A stretch of DNA of 64,000 nt from Marivivens aquimaris (GCF_015220045.1 NZ_JADBGB010000001.1:744001-808000), one strand, 5' to 3'. Shown: positions 30,909-39,756, numbered from the stretch's first letter. Notes: a model not told the origin generated them from the sequence alone. Numbers and translations are program-made.

Positions 30909-30922
30909 TGTTACCGCTAACA
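30909..30922. promoter_or_regulatory. GntR/LacI-like operator upstream of edd
   Basis: TGTTACCGCTAACA has TGTTA/TAACA arms around a 4-base centre and resembles the E. coli gluconate repressor operator (TGTTACCGGTAACA). It lies 45 bases before the edd start, where it would cover the promoter. No regulator gene is present in this window. Confidence 0.6.
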
Positions 30923-31067
30923 ACACGGGCTAAATTTCGTCACATTTTCACGCGCAATTTTCCTTAAATTGTCGATCGTTTGACGCTTTCTCGCCCCTAT
31001 CCATCAGTAGAACCTCAATACTTCAAAAGAATAGAGCACAAAGTGCCAGTGAAATGGAGTTCGGAAC

Positions 31068-31658
31068 ATGAAGGTGTTACGTTATGCTATGTTAGCATGC
31101 GTCGGCGTGTCTGTAGCCGGCTGTATGCAGAGTGAACCTGCTTCGCGGAACATCACATTCGATGGTCCGCTTCTTACGGCTGAATCCGTAGAGATGAGGC
31201 CACAGTCTTATCGTCTGACCGACGTGCGTGTGAATGTACCTCAGAATCTAGTCGTGTCTGAGGCAAATTCAATCAAACCGCGCGCGGATATCGTCTGGCG
31301 CGGGGACATCGGTCTCGACCGTCACGCACAGATCAAGCAGTTGGTCGAAGAGGCAGCCGCACGAGGAGTAGAGACCTCGGAAGGCGAATTGCCTGTCATC
31401 GCCGAAATCGAACTGCAAAAGTTCCACGGTCTGACCCAATACACGCGTTATCGCTTCAACGGTGACTACGACATCCACTTTTCGCTGACGCTGCGCGACG
31501 CGCTGAGCGGCGAGGTGCTGGAAGGTCCGCGTCAAGTCGAATTCAGCATCGATAGCCCCGGTCCGCGGGCTGTGACCGCTGCCGAGGCGCGCGGCTACAC
31601 CGAACGCATGTTCGTGCTGGATAACCTCGGCCCGCTGATCGCTGCGGAACTCAACTAA
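31068..31658 (+). CDS. Lipoprotein, probable DUF6778 family
   Basis: A 196-residue protein with a lipoprotein signal peptide: MKVLRYAMLACVGVSVAGC, lipobox VAGC with Cys19. The rest is beta-rich and soluble, containing a duplicate-like FNGDYDIHFSLTLRDALSG block. Presumably anchored to the inner leaflet of the outer membrane facing the periplasm. Divergent from edd; 40 bases before the methyltransferase gene. Function unknown. Confidence 0.7.
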   Translation: MKVLRYAMLACVGVSVAGCMQSEPASRNITFDGPLLTAESVEMRPQSYRLTDVRVNVPQNLVVSEANSIKPRADIVWRGDIGLDRHAQIKQLVEEAAARGVETSEGELPVIAEIELQKFHGLTQYTRYRFNGDYDIHFSLTLRDALSGEVLEGPRQVEFSIDSPGPRAVTAAEARGYTERMFVLDNLGPLIAAELN

Positions 31659-31698
31659 CGCTCTTCCCGAGTGCTTTGAAAACGGGTAGGAGGGCGAT

Positions 31699-32895
31699 AT
31701 GAACGCGCCCTTACTCCCCGTTGTCCGCCTGATGCCCAAAGCCGATGCCCGTGCCATTCGTCACGGCTTTCCTTGGGTGTATTTAAACGATCTGGTTACC
31801 GACCGCCGCACTAAGGCGATCGAACCCGGAGCTGTTGCGATCCTTGAGGATGCCGAACGCACGCCGATGGCGCTCGTCGCGGTCAACCCTGACTCGCGCA
31901 TCATCGTGCGCGTGCTGGATCGCAATATCAACGCGGTCATCGACGAGGCGTGGTTTGCCGCCCGTCTGTCCAAGGCGCTGGCGCACCGTGAGCGTATCTT
32001 TGCGGAGCCGTTCTATCGTCTCATCCACGCGGAGGCCGACGGCCTACCGGGTGTTGTGATCGACCGTTTCGGCGATACCGCTGTCGTCCAGCCTAATGCG
32101 GCGTGGGCCGATGTGCGTATCGACATGCTGGTGGCCGCCTTGCAAAAGGTGACCGGCGTTTCGACGGTCATCATGAACGGCTCCGGCCGTGCGCGCGGGC
32201 TCGAAGGCCTGAGCGAAGAAATCAAAGTCGCGGCTGGCGAAGCGCCGACCGCGCCGATCCCCGTTCCGATGAATGGCGCGATCTACATGGCCGACGTCAT
32301 GGGCGGCCAGAAAACCGGTCTGTTCTACGACCAGCGCCCGAACCACGCGTTCGGTCAGATGCTGTCCAAAGATGCGACCGTCCTCGACGTCTTCAGCCAC
32401 GTTGGTGGCTTCTCGCTGGCCGCACTGGCTGGCGGCGCTGCGTCGGCGCTTGCCGTTGACGGCTCCGCGCCTGCACTGGCGCTTGCGACCAAGGGGGCCG
32501 AGGCCATGGGCGTGGCCGACCGTTTCGCGACCCGTCAGGGCGATGCGTTCGATACGCTGGCCAAACTGAACGAAGAGGGCGTGCAATTCGACGTCGTCGT
32601 CTGTGACCCGCCCGCGTTCGCGCCGTCCCGCAAGGTGCTCGAAACCGGTCTGCGTGCCTACGAGCGCGTGGCAAAGATGGCCGCTCCGCTGGTGAAAGAG
32701 GGCGGCTATCTGGTGCTGTGCTCGTGCTCGCACGCGGCCGAACTGTCCAAGTTCCGCAATGCATCGGCTCGCGGTATTGGCCGCGCTGGGCGTTCGGCGC
32801 AGATTATCCACACCGGATATGCTGGCCCCGATCACCCGCTCATGCCGCAACTGGCAGAAAGCGGTTACCTCAAGTCGGTCTTCTTCCGTCTGTGA
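31699..32895 (+). CDS. Class I SAM-dependent rRNA methyltransferase (RlmI/RlmK-like, PUA domain)
   Basis: A 398-residue protein with an N-terminal PUA-like domain (residues about 10-85, including RHGFPWVYLNDL) and a Rossmann methyltransferase domain from about residue 175. SAM-binding blocks are DVFSHVGGFSLAALAGGAA and VVCDPPAFAPSRK. The PUA plus methyltransferase layout matches RlmI, which makes m5C1962 in 23S rRNA of E. coli; the exact target here is not proven. The PIN gene downstream overlaps its stop. Confidence 0.9.
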   Translation: MNAPLLPVVRLMPKADARAIRHGFPWVYLNDLVTDRRTKAIEPGAVAILEDAERTPMALVAVNPDSRIIVRVLDRNINAVIDEAWFAARLSKALAHRERIFAEPFYRLIHAEADGLPGVVIDRFGDTAVVQPNAAWADVRIDMLVAALQKVTGVSTVIMNGSGRARGLEGLSEEIKVAAGEAPTAPIPVPMNGAIYMADVMGGQKTGLFYDQRPNHAFGQMLSKDATVLDVFSHVGGFSLAALAGGAASALAVDGSAPALALATKGAEAMGVADRFATRQGDAFDTLAKLNEEGVQFDVVVCDPPAFAPSRKVLETGLRAYERVAKMAAPLVKEGGYLVLCSCSHAAELSKFRNASARGIGRAGRSAQIIHTGYAGPDHPLMPQLAESGYLKSVFFRL

Positions 32896-33434
32896 GGCTG
32901 CTGCTCGACGCCTGCGTCCTGTTTCCGACGGTGATGCGCGAGGTGCTGCTCGCCACCGCAGAGCGCGGCCTGTTCGAGCCGCGCTGGTCCGCGCGTATCC
33001 TCGAAGAATGGGCGCGCGCGACGAATAAACTCGGACCTGGGGCGGAGACGATCGCGCGCGGCGAGATCGCGACGATGAAGGTCCGCTTTCCCCGCGCCGA
33101 GGTCGAAATCCCGCAAGGGTTGGAGGCTCGCCTGTGGCTGCCTGATCCCAACGACGTTCATGTGCTGGCAGCGGCCATCGGCGCCCACTGCGATACGATC
33201 ATCACGATCAACGCATCCGATTTTCCGAAGAACATCCTGGCGGAAGAGGGGCTGACCCGCCTCGATCCCGACCAGTTGCTGATCCAGCTTTACGCGGATC
33301 ATCCCGCCGCCGTCACCGATGCCGCCGAGGCCGTTCTCGCCGAAGCGCGCCGCCTGTCGGCGGAGCCGTGGGAAATGCGGTCGCTGCTGAAAAAGGCACG
33401 CCTGCCGCGTCTGGCAAAGGCGCTGACACGTTAA
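32892..33434 (+). CDS. PIN-domain protein, RSP_2648 family
   Basis: A 180-residue protein from the GTG at 32892, which overlaps the methyltransferase stop by 4 bases (GTGA). It has PIN acidic residues in LLLDACVLFPTVMRE, LEEWARA, and DPNDVHVLAAAIGA, giving the metal-binding set of a single-strand ribonuclease. There is no antitoxin gene beside it, so a toxin role is not supported; coupling to an rRNA methyltransferase suggests RNA processing. The family name is from Rhodobacterales annotation as I recall it. Confidence 0.85.
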   Translation: MRLLLDACVLFPTVMREVLLATAERGLFEPRWSARILEEWARATNKLGPGAETIARGEIATMKVRFPRAEVEIPQGLEARLWLPDPNDVHVLAAAIGAHCDTIITINASDFPKNILAEEGLTRLDPDQLLIQLYADHPAAVTDAAEAVLAEARRLSAEPWEMRSLLKKARLPRLAKALTR

Positions 33435-34108
33435 GCCCAGTTGCGGGCGTTTTTCTCGATCGCCGCGATGCGGTCGGGCGTTGCCGGATGGCTGAGAAGC
33501 CACGACGGTCCCGCGCCGCTCTTGCCTGACAGTTTGTCGAGTTTCTGGAACATGCTCAGCTGCGGCCCTGCGCCGATCCCCGATTTGATGAGCAGGGCAG
33601 TCGCGTAGGCGTCCGCTTCGTATTCGTCGGAGCGGGACAGTTTCGCCGAAAGCAGCGACATCAGGCCCGACACAAGGTAGCGCCCTATACCCGGCAGGAA
33701 CCGCCCGATGATGCCGGACAGCAACGAGGCCAGCAGGCTCTGCCCGCCGAAGTCCACCATCCGGCGGCGCGAATGACCCAGTGCAACGTGACCCAGTTCG
33801 TGCGCAATGACCGAGGTCAACTCGTCCGCCGTCACTACGCCGCTGCGCAGTTTCTCCAGAAATCCGCGCGTAATGAAGATCCGCCCGTCGGGCGCGGCAA
33901 GGCCGTTGATCGTCGGATCGTCCAGCATGAACACTTTCACGCGTTTCACATCCAGCGCCGACGCGAGCTTGCGCAACGCAGGCTCCAGTCGCGGCTCGAC
34001 CAACTCGACCGAGTTCGCGTCGAGGTGTTTCCGCGTCCGGATGGCAGAGAACTGCCACATGACGAGGGCGTAGATGATTGGCAGGATGAAAGGCAAAAAG
34101 CGCAGCAT
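33431..34108 (-). CDS. M48-family membrane metalloprotease
   Basis: A 225-residue zinc protease with an N-terminal membrane helix (residues about 2-20), the HELGH zinc motif (SVIAHELGHVALGHS, about residue 115) and a downstream EYEADAYA block giving the third ligand. It ends with an SHPATPDRIAAIE block typical of HtpX/YggG-like proteases. The ATG at 34108 fits the family; the longer frame runs into the DedA gene. It ends the minus-strand operon and overlaps the PIN stop by 4 bases in convergent orientation. Confidence 0.9.
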   Translation of the reverse strand: MLRFLPFILPIIYALVMWQFSAIRTRKHLDANSVELVEPRLEPALRKLASALDVKRVKVFMLDDPTINGLAAPDGRIFITRGFLEKLRSGVVTADELTSVIAHELGHVALGHSRRRMVDFGGQSLLASLLSGIIGRFLPGIGRYLVSGLMSLLSAKLSRSDEYEADAYATALLIKSGIGAGPQLSMFQKLDKLSGKSGAGPSWLLSHPATPDRIAAIEKNARNWA

Positions 34109-34143
34109 AGGTGTTATATTGGCAGCCTTGCCGCGCGATGCAA

Positions 34144-34740
34144 TCAGGTCTCGATGTCGCGGATCAGATGCAGGAGCAATCCACCCGCCAACAGCGCGAG
34201 CAAGCTTGCCGCAAGAAGGCCGCTGATGTTGCTCGCGACCTCGGCGATCGTAGTGATCTGGTCTCCGAACATGTAGCCGAGCGAGGTGTAGAGCGACACC
34301 CACACAACCTCGCCCATCGCGGACCAGATGGTGAAACGGCGGCGGTTCATGTCCATCGCGCCCGCGGCGAAGTTCGCATAGGGGCCGAGCGGGCTGAATA
34401 GCCAGCGCGTTAGGAAGATGCCGACAGCGCCGCGACGGGCCGTGAACTCGGCAGCGCGAGCGTAAAGCTTGCGGCGGTTTTCTTTCTTCGCGACGAAACG
34501 CTGAAGGTGCGTATCGCCGTGACGCCCGATCATGTACCCCGCTTGGTCGCCAAGGATTGCGCCGGTCAGGCACGCGGCAAAGGAGACCGAGAACTGGATA
34601 TCGCCTGATGCCGCGAAAGCTCCGCATGCCAGCATCAGAAGCGAGGCGGGGATGGGGAAGGCGATGCAGGAGAGAAAATTGGTGATGAAGAAAAGCGGAG
34701 TGCCCCAAGTGGCGATCTGCGTCAGAAGCCATTCAGTCAT
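34144..34740 (-). CDS. DedA-family membrane protein
   Basis: A 198-residue integral membrane protein of the DedA/SNARE-associated family, linked to membrane lipid flipping and proton-driven homeostasis. Family blocks are LGDQAGYMIGRHGD and FVAKKENRRK followed by the RWLFSPLGPYANFAAGAMDM region with the conserved Arg. Four or five hydrophobic segments. Coupled by an ATGA overlap to the upstream gene. Confidence 0.9.
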   Translation of the reverse strand: MTEWLLTQIATWGTPLFFITNFLSCIAFPIPASLLMLACGAFAASGDIQFSVSFAACLTGAILGDQAGYMIGRHGDTHLQRFVAKKENRRKLYARAAEFTARRGAVGIFLTRWLFSPLGPYANFAAGAMDMNRRRFTIWSAMGEVVWVSLYTSLGYMFGDQITTIAEVASNISGLLAASLLALLAGGLLLHLIRDIET

Positions 34741-35081
34741 CGATGACCCTCGCGCCTGACGAAGTCTTCGATGTTCTTGATGATGTCTTCGACAGGCACA
34801 CCGCGCTCTTGGGCGATTTCCTCGATGCTGGCGCGGTCGGGAATGGACAGGTCGCTGGCGCCCGCGATGAAAATGACATCGCCGCGGTCAAGGTGCCAGA
34901 CGTGGGCAATCATCCCCGGCGTCATCCAAGGCTCGATCCGGCCGCGTTTGCCGCGGTAGTCTTCCCAATGGCGCGTCTGGTCGAGGGTCCGCACGGCAAA
35001 CATCACAGAGAACGTCACAGCTGCCACGAACAGCAGACTGATCACCGGATGTCTCACGATCAGTTTCGGAATCCGCCTCAT
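34737..35081 (-). CDS. Hypothetical single-pass membrane protein
   Basis: A 114-residue protein with one N-terminal membrane helix (about residues 13-30) and a soluble part that ends with a short helix-turn-helix-like segment, RASIEEIAQERGVPVEDIIK. The soluble part probably lies in the periplasm, with two conserved-looking tryptophans (HWEDY, HVWHLD). Overlaps CoxE-like gene and DedA gene by 4 bases each. Similar small proteins follow VWA genes in relatives as I recall; function unknown. Confidence 0.7.
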   Translation of the reverse strand: MRRIPKLIVRHPVISLLFVAAVTFSVMFAVRTLDQTRHWEDYRGKRGRIEPWMTPGMIAHVWHLDRGDVIFIAGASDLSIPDRASIEEIAQERGVPVEDIIKNIEDFVRREGHR

Positions 35082-36265
35082 CGGCCGAGCACCTTCATTC
35101 CCCGTTCAAGTCCTTCGAGCGTCATCGGTACCATGCGGTCGGTGCCGAAGATCTGTTGGATCATGCCAATAGATTGGGTGTACTGCCAATAGTGTTCGGG
35201 CACCGGGTTGATCCAGAGCGTATTGGGCCATTGCTCTAGCGCACGTTCAAGCCAGACGTGACCGGCTTCCTCGTTCCAATGCTCGTTGGCGCCGCCACGC
35301 GCCGCGATCTCGTAGGGGGACATCGAGGCATCCCCGACGAAGATGCATTTGTAGTCCGGCCCGTAGGTGCGCAGCACCTCCCACGTCGGTGTCTGTGCAT
35401 TCCAGCGGCGTTTGTTGTCGCGCCACACACCTTCGTAGAGGCAGTTGTGGAAGTAGAAATGTTCGAGGTGCTTGAACTCCGCCCGCGCGGCGCTGAACAG
35501 TTCTTCGAGCACCTGAATGTGCGGGTCCATTGAGCCGCCGACGTCGAAGAACAGCAGCACCTTGACCGCATTCCTCCGCTCTGGACGGGTCTGCACGTCT
35601 AGGTACCCATGCTCTGCCGTCGAGCGGATCGTGCCGTCGAGGTCCAGTTCCTCGGTCGCGCCGTCACGCACCCATTTGCGGAGGCGCTTCAGAGCAACCT
35701 TGATGTTGCGGGTGCCAAGTTCGACGCTGTCATCGAGGTTCTTGAACTCACGCTTGTCCCAAACCTTTACCGCGCGCTGGTGGCGGGATTTGTCCTGACC
35801 GATCCGCACGCCTTCGGGATTGTAGCCGTAGGCACCAAAGGGCGAGGTGCCCGCCGTGCCGACCCATTTGTTGCCGCCCTGATGTCGACCCTTCTGTTCG
35901 GCCAGACGCTCGCGGAGCGTATCCATCAGCTTGTCGAAACCACCGAGCGCTTCGATCTCGCGCTTTTCTTCTTCGGTGAGGTACTTCTCGGCCATTTTGG
36001 CCAGCCAGTCGGCGGGCAGGTCGACGGCTTCCAGCACTTGTTCGGTGCTGATCTGTTCGATGCCAGAGAAAGCCGCCGAAAACGCACGATCGAAGCGGTC
36101 GAGGTGCCGTTCGTCTTTCACCATGGCGGTGCGGGCGAGGTAATAGAATTCCTCGGTGTCGTAGAGGGCCAGACCGGCCTTCAGCGCTTCGAGGAACGTC
36201 AGGTATTCGCGCAGCGTGACGGGAACGCCGCCCTTCCTCAACTCTTCGAAGAAGGGGAGGAACAT
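35078..36265 (-). CDS. CoxE-like VWA-domain protein
   Basis: A 395-residue protein. N-terminal helical part (FFEELRKGGVPVTLREYLTF) followed by a VWA domain with the MIDAS-like FFDVGGSMDPH around residue 235, where the usual second Ser of DxSxS is Gly. These proteins partner with MoxR ATPases in assembly or metal insertion into enzymes. The MoxR gene is 2 kb upstream on the same strand. Start at 36265 by family length. It is joined to the small membrane gene upstream by a 2-base gap. Confidence 0.9.
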   Translation of the reverse strand: MFLPFFEELRKGGVPVTLREYLTFLEALKAGLALYDTEEFYYLARTAMVKDERHLDRFDRAFSAAFSGIEQISTEQVLEAVDLPADWLAKMAEKYLTEEEKREIEALGGFDKLMDTLRERLAEQKGRHQGGNKWVGTAGTSPFGAYGYNPEGVRIGQDKSRHQRAVKVWDKREFKNLDDSVELGTRNIKVALKRLRKWVRDGATEELDLDGTIRSTAEHGYLDVQTRPERRNAVKVLLFFDVGGSMDPHIQVLEELFSAARAEFKHLEHFYFHNCLYEGVWRDNKRRWNAQTPTWEVLRTYGPDYKCIFVGDASMSPYEIAARGGANEHWNEEAGHVWLERALEQWPNTLWINPVPEHYWQYTQSIGMIQQIFGTDRMVPMTLEGLERGMKVLGR

Positions 36266-36267
36266 CG

Positions 36268-36441
36268 TCAGCCCTGATAGCTGCGGTCGATACCGATCAC
36301 GATGAACAGGCCGATGATGCCGAAGATCATGGCATAGACGGCGGCCCACTGGATCATGTCCAGAACTTTGCCGCCGCGCATTTTCGCACGAACTGCCCCT
36401 ACGATGATGCCAAGAACGATGCCGGCAAGGGGGTAGATCAT
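36268..36441 (-). CDS. Small two-helix membrane protein
   Basis: A 57-residue protein with hydrophobic segments at about residues 3-18 and 30-50 joined by KMRGGKVLDM. Placed between the DUF2927 lipoprotein gene and the CoxE-like gene with gaps of 13 and 2 bases, so it is in the operon. ATG at 36441 fits the first hydrophobic segment. No known function. Confidence 0.7.
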   Translation of the reverse strand: MIYPLAGIVLGIIVGAVRAKMRGGKVLDMIQWAAVYAMIFGIIGLFIVIGIDRSYQG

Positions 36442-36454
36442 GGTGAAGCTCCTG

Positions 36455-37816
36455 TTAGCTCGGGTCCAGTCGCTCCACTTCTTGCAGACGCGTCCGGATG
36501 TTCTGTTCCGAGCCAAAGCCGTACCGTGCCCAGCCCAGACTGTCCAGACGGACCTGCTGTGCCTCGTTCCGGTAGCCGAGGTTCTCCAGCGCCTCTGCCT
36601 TGAACATCATGAGCGTCGCGAGCAGGGACGCGTTTTCATAGGCGGTGGCGATGGGAATGGCTTCGTTGGCGATGGCAAGCGTCTCTTGATCGCGGCCATG
36701 GGACAGGGTGTAGGCGGCGAGTTGGACAGCAACGTGGGCACGCTGCACACGGGCACCCGGATCGGCGCGATATGCCTGATCTGCTGCCAAAAACGCTGCA
36801 TAGGCAGCCTGCGGATTGTTGGTCACGTTGAGGCGGCCATAGACGAAATTGGCAAAGCCTTCGCGGATATCGTTCCAGCCGAATGCGCGGGTCAGATTGA
36901 TCGCGCGCTCGGACACCTGCTGGCGCTGGGCGAGGCCGTTAGAAGACGACAGGGCGTACTCCATCAGGTCGATCCAGTCGCGCGAGGTGCTGCTGGTCCG
37001 CGACGCCGTGCCGCGCTCTCCGGCGGGGTTCAGACGGGCGAGCAGACCCGGTAGAACCTCGGCGACCTGCTGGCGGCTCATGCCGCTGCGCAGTTCGGGC
37101 GAATAGAAGGCGCGGAGGACCAGCATGTCGAACGAGGTCAGGACCGCGTGCATGTTGTCGTCGTTGAAGATCGAGTCTGACAGACGATAGAGGTCGTTGA
37201 GCGGCCCGATGGCCTGCGCGAGCTCTTCATGCAGGCAGTCGCGGGTTTCCTGCGGTGAGACATCGGATGGCACGAACACGGTCGCCTTTTCGCGGGTCGT
37301 CACGGTCGCCCAGTCGACGGCGGGCGTACGGCGCATAGCGAGGAATTCTTGCCAGCCGCTGACGCGCGGGACCACGAAGCAGGCGGCTCCCGGAACGACG
37401 CGGTTCAGTTCACTGCGCGGGACGGCCTCGACCGTGATGGCGGCATTGGGCGCATTGTTGACGAAAATATTCACGCCGGCTTCGGTCTGCATCCTGCGGG
37501 TCAGCTTCAGAAGGTCGGTGACAAGCTGGTCGTTGTACTGTCCGGCGACCCTGACCGTGATCGGGCCTTCGAAGCGGGTGAAGACGGGCAGGGAGCGTCC
37601 GCTTTCCATCTTGAACGCGAGGTCGAGGAAATCCTGCGCAATAGACATGTTGGAACGGGTGAGCGGCATCCTGACAGGCGCACCAAAGGTCCGCATCGCA
37701 GGAAGCGAGCTGTCCATGGGCGCGGCGCGCGTTGGCTGGGACACTGGCGGTGTGGGCGTACATGCGGCGAGAACGCCCATGCTAACGGCGATCAAGGGGG
37801 CGACGAAGCGGTTCAT
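36455..37816 (-). CDS. DUF2927-domain lipoprotein
   Basis: A 453-residue lipoprotein: signal peptide with lipobox LAAC (Cys19), then a DUF2927 domain (residues about 55-250, containing ESGRSLPVFTRFEGPITVRV) and a helical TPR-like C-terminal half. The domain resembles zinc-dependent peptidase-like folds, but no HExxH is seen. It is the first gene of the VWA/DedA/M48 operon. Role in envelope maintenance is inferred from company. Confidence 0.8.
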   Translation of the reverse strand: MNRFVAPLIAVSMGVLAACTPTPPVSQPTRAAPMDSSLPAMRTFGAPVRMPLTRSNMSIAQDFLDLAFKMESGRSLPVFTRFEGPITVRVAGQYNDQLVTDLLKLTRRMQTEAGVNIFVNNAPNAAITVEAVPRSELNRVVPGAACFVVPRVSGWQEFLAMRRTPAVDWATVTTREKATVFVPSDVSPQETRDCLHEELAQAIGPLNDLYRLSDSIFNDDNMHAVLTSFDMLVLRAFYSPELRSGMSRQQVAEVLPGLLARLNPAGERGTASRTSSTSRDWIDLMEYALSSSNGLAQRQQVSERAINLTRAFGWNDIREGFANFVYGRLNVTNNPQAAYAAFLAADQAYRADPGARVQRAHVAVQLAAYTLSHGRDQETLAIANEAIPIATAYENASLLATLMMFKAEALENLGYRNEAQQVRLDSLGWARYGFGSEQNIRTRLQEVERLDPS

Positions 37817-38191
37817 GCTGCCTCCCCGACGCTATTGAAGTGTGCGTGAGTGGCGGCGGAAATTGCCGTCGCGAAGGGCAGGCCTTCGAAGTCGCGGTTT
37901 TGAAAATCGGCGCTTTGATAAACAAAAAACTCGGTCATTGGTTTGCGCTCTCCAGAAGAAAAGTCATTCCACTTTTCTGGAGGGCGAACCTGACTGCCTT
38001 GGGATGCGAGAGGGGCAATCTGACGACCAAACGGGGCATTCCCGTGTCATCACAGACGTGAGAGCAGCTGGTATTTCTTATTTAACAGGGGAAATTTCGG
38101 CGGAAATGGGGCTTCTCCACCGGATTGACGTATTTTGTTTTCGGTATTCGTCGCGGATGAGGCGTCAATGGCGCCGCATCAAGGGAATCGT
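37817..38191. other. Intergenic region with long inverted repeat
   Basis: No gene seen; the open frame on the plus strand runs through the MoxR gene as a shadow. CTCCAGAAGAAAAGT and ACTTTTCTGGAG (37949-37982) form a long hairpin with a 3-base bulge. On either strand it could be a terminator or a dyad operator for the DUF2927 operon promoter. The surrounding sequence is richer in A/T than the genes. Confidence 0.5.
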
Positions 38192-39037
38192 TTACCCCTT
38201 GCGCCGCGCCATGAACGCGAGGCGTTCGAACAGGTGCACGTCCTGCTCGTTCTTCAGAAGCGCGCCATGCAGTTTCGGCAGCGCGTTCGACGCGTCTTTT
38301 TGCAGATCCTCGGGCGATAGGTCTTCAGCCAGCAGCAGGCGCAACCAGTCGAGCACTTCCGAGGTCGACGGCTTTTTCTTCAGTCCAGGCGTTTCGCGGA
38401 TTTCGAAAAAGCGGGTGAGGGCGACAGTCAGCAGCTCTTGCTTGAGGTCAGGATAGTGGACCTGAACGATCTGGCGCAGCGTGTCGGCGTCAGGGAAGCG
38501 GATGTAGTGAAAGAAGCAGCGGCGCAGGAACGCGTCGGGCAATTCCTTTTCATTGTTCGACGTGATGATGACGATCGGGCGGTTCACCGCGCTGATCGTC
38601 TCGCCGGTCTCATAGACGTGGAACTCCATCCGGTCGAGTTCCTGCAACAAGTCGTTCGGAAACTCGATGTCGGCTTTGTCGATCTCGTCGATCAGCAACA
38701 CGACCTTTTCGCCCGCCTCGAACGCCTGCCAGAGCTTGCCCTTGCGGATGTAGTTCTTCACGTCATTCACCCGCTCGTCGCCAAGCTGGCTGTCCCGCAG
38801 GCGGCTGACGGCGTCGTATTCATAAAGACCCTGCTGCGCTTTCGTCGTGGATTTGATGTTCCACTCGATCATCGGCAGCCCGAGCGAGGCCGCGACCTGA
38901 CGCGCCAGCTCCGTTTTGCCCGTGCCTGGCTCGCCTTTGACCAACAGCGGCCTTTCGAGCGTGATTGCGGCGTTCACCGCAACGCGCAGATCGTCAGAGG
39001 CCACATAGCTGTCGGTTCCTTGGAAACGGGCTTGCAC
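38192..39037 (-). CDS. MoxR-family AAA+ ATPase
   Basis: A 281-residue ATPase with Walker A GEPGTGKTE (about residue 38), Walker B VVLLIDEIDKAD, sensor 1 VIITSNNEKELPDAFLRR and a short C-terminal lid. MoxR proteins act as chaperones that activate enzymes together with VWA proteins; the CoxE-like gene at 35078-36265 is the probable partner. A 375-base gap separates it from the operon downstream. Confidence 0.93.
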   Translation of the reverse strand: MQARFQGTDSYVASDDLRVAVNAAITLERPLLVKGEPGTGKTELARQVAASLGLPMIEWNIKSTTKAQQGLYEYDAVSRLRDSQLGDERVNDVKNYIRKGKLWQAFEAGEKVVLLIDEIDKADIEFPNDLLQELDRMEFHVYETGETISAVNRPIVIITSNNEKELPDAFLRRCFFHYIRFPDADTLRQIVQVHYPDLKQELLTVALTRFFEIRETPGLKKKPSTSEVLDWLRLLLAEDLSPEDLQKDASNALPKLHGALLKNEQDVHLFERLAFMARRKG

Positions 39038-39322
39038 TACGGTATCCTTCCTACAGGGACTCGGGCAGGGGCAATGACGGCGAGTTTACCAGAACGTCAT
39101 GTCGGCGAAAGCGTTTCGGCCAGTGGCCGCAGCGAAAACTTCGCAATGTTTGCCCGCACTTAACGCAAGGTGAAGCAACATGCCACACTATACCGTTTCG
39201 TTAGGCAATGGTGCCAATTGTGACGTGACATTTGTGACCCCAAGGGTTAAGTCAGCGTCACATTTCAAGGCTATGACTGGAATAGTCAATTGAGCGGCCA
39301 AGGCCCAAACAAGGAAGATAAG

Positions 39323-39745
39323 ATGAAGGCGGAAACTTTCCTCCCCGACGACTATCGTCCGGCGGAAGACGAACCGTTTATGAACGATCGTCAGCTCGAA
39401 TACTTCCGTCGCAAACTCCTCGCATGGAAGGCTGATATCCTCGAAGAAAGTCGTGACACGATTGAGGGTATGAAGGAATCGACCCGCAATATCCCCGATA
39501 TTGCTGACCGCGCTTCCGAAGAAACCGACCGTGCGCTGGAATTGCGCACCCGTGACCGCGAGCGCAAGCTCGTCTCCAAGATCGACGCTGCCCTGCGCCG
39601 CATCGAAAACGGTGAATACGGTTATTGCGAAATGACTGGCGAACCGATCAGCCTGCGTCGCCTTGATGCACGTCCGATCGCGACCCTGACGCTCGAAGCG
39701 CAGGAACGCCACGAACGCCGCGAGCGGGTCCACCGCGACGACTGA
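39323..39745 (+). CDS. dksA: DksA-type RNA polymerase-binding regulator with degenerate zinc finger
   Basis: A 140-residue DksA. The coiled-coil tip DIADRASEETDRALEL keeps the Asp-x-x-Asp-Arg-Ala pattern needed for action on RNA polymerase with ppGpp. The zinc finger keeps only one cysteine: YGYCEMTGEPI, and the second CxxC is replaced by TLTLEA. Rhodobacter sphaeroides RSP2654 shows the same change and still acts like DksA. The ATG at 39323 follows GGAAGATA; an upstream GTG-type start at 39290 is less likely. Confidence 0.93.
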   Translation: MKAETFLPDDYRPAEDEPFMNDRQLEYFRRKLLAWKADILEESRDTIEGMKESTRNIPDIADRASEETDRALELRTRDRERKLVSKIDAALRRIENGEYGYCEMTGEPISLRRLDARPIATLTLEAQERHERRERVHRDD

Positions 39746-39756
39746 TCGGTAACATC

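Noticed and set aside
29008..30933. 641-codon plus-strand frame opposite edd
   Set aside because: edd is unmistakable on the other strand; the frame has no recognisable domain.
32892..33434. PIN protein as a toxin of a toxin-antitoxin pair
   Set aside because: No small antitoxin-like gene next to it on either side.
37842..38456. 204-codon plus-strand frame between the DUF2927 gene and MoxR
   Set aside because: Its second half is antisense to MoxR, and the first half has no protein-like character or ribosome binding site.
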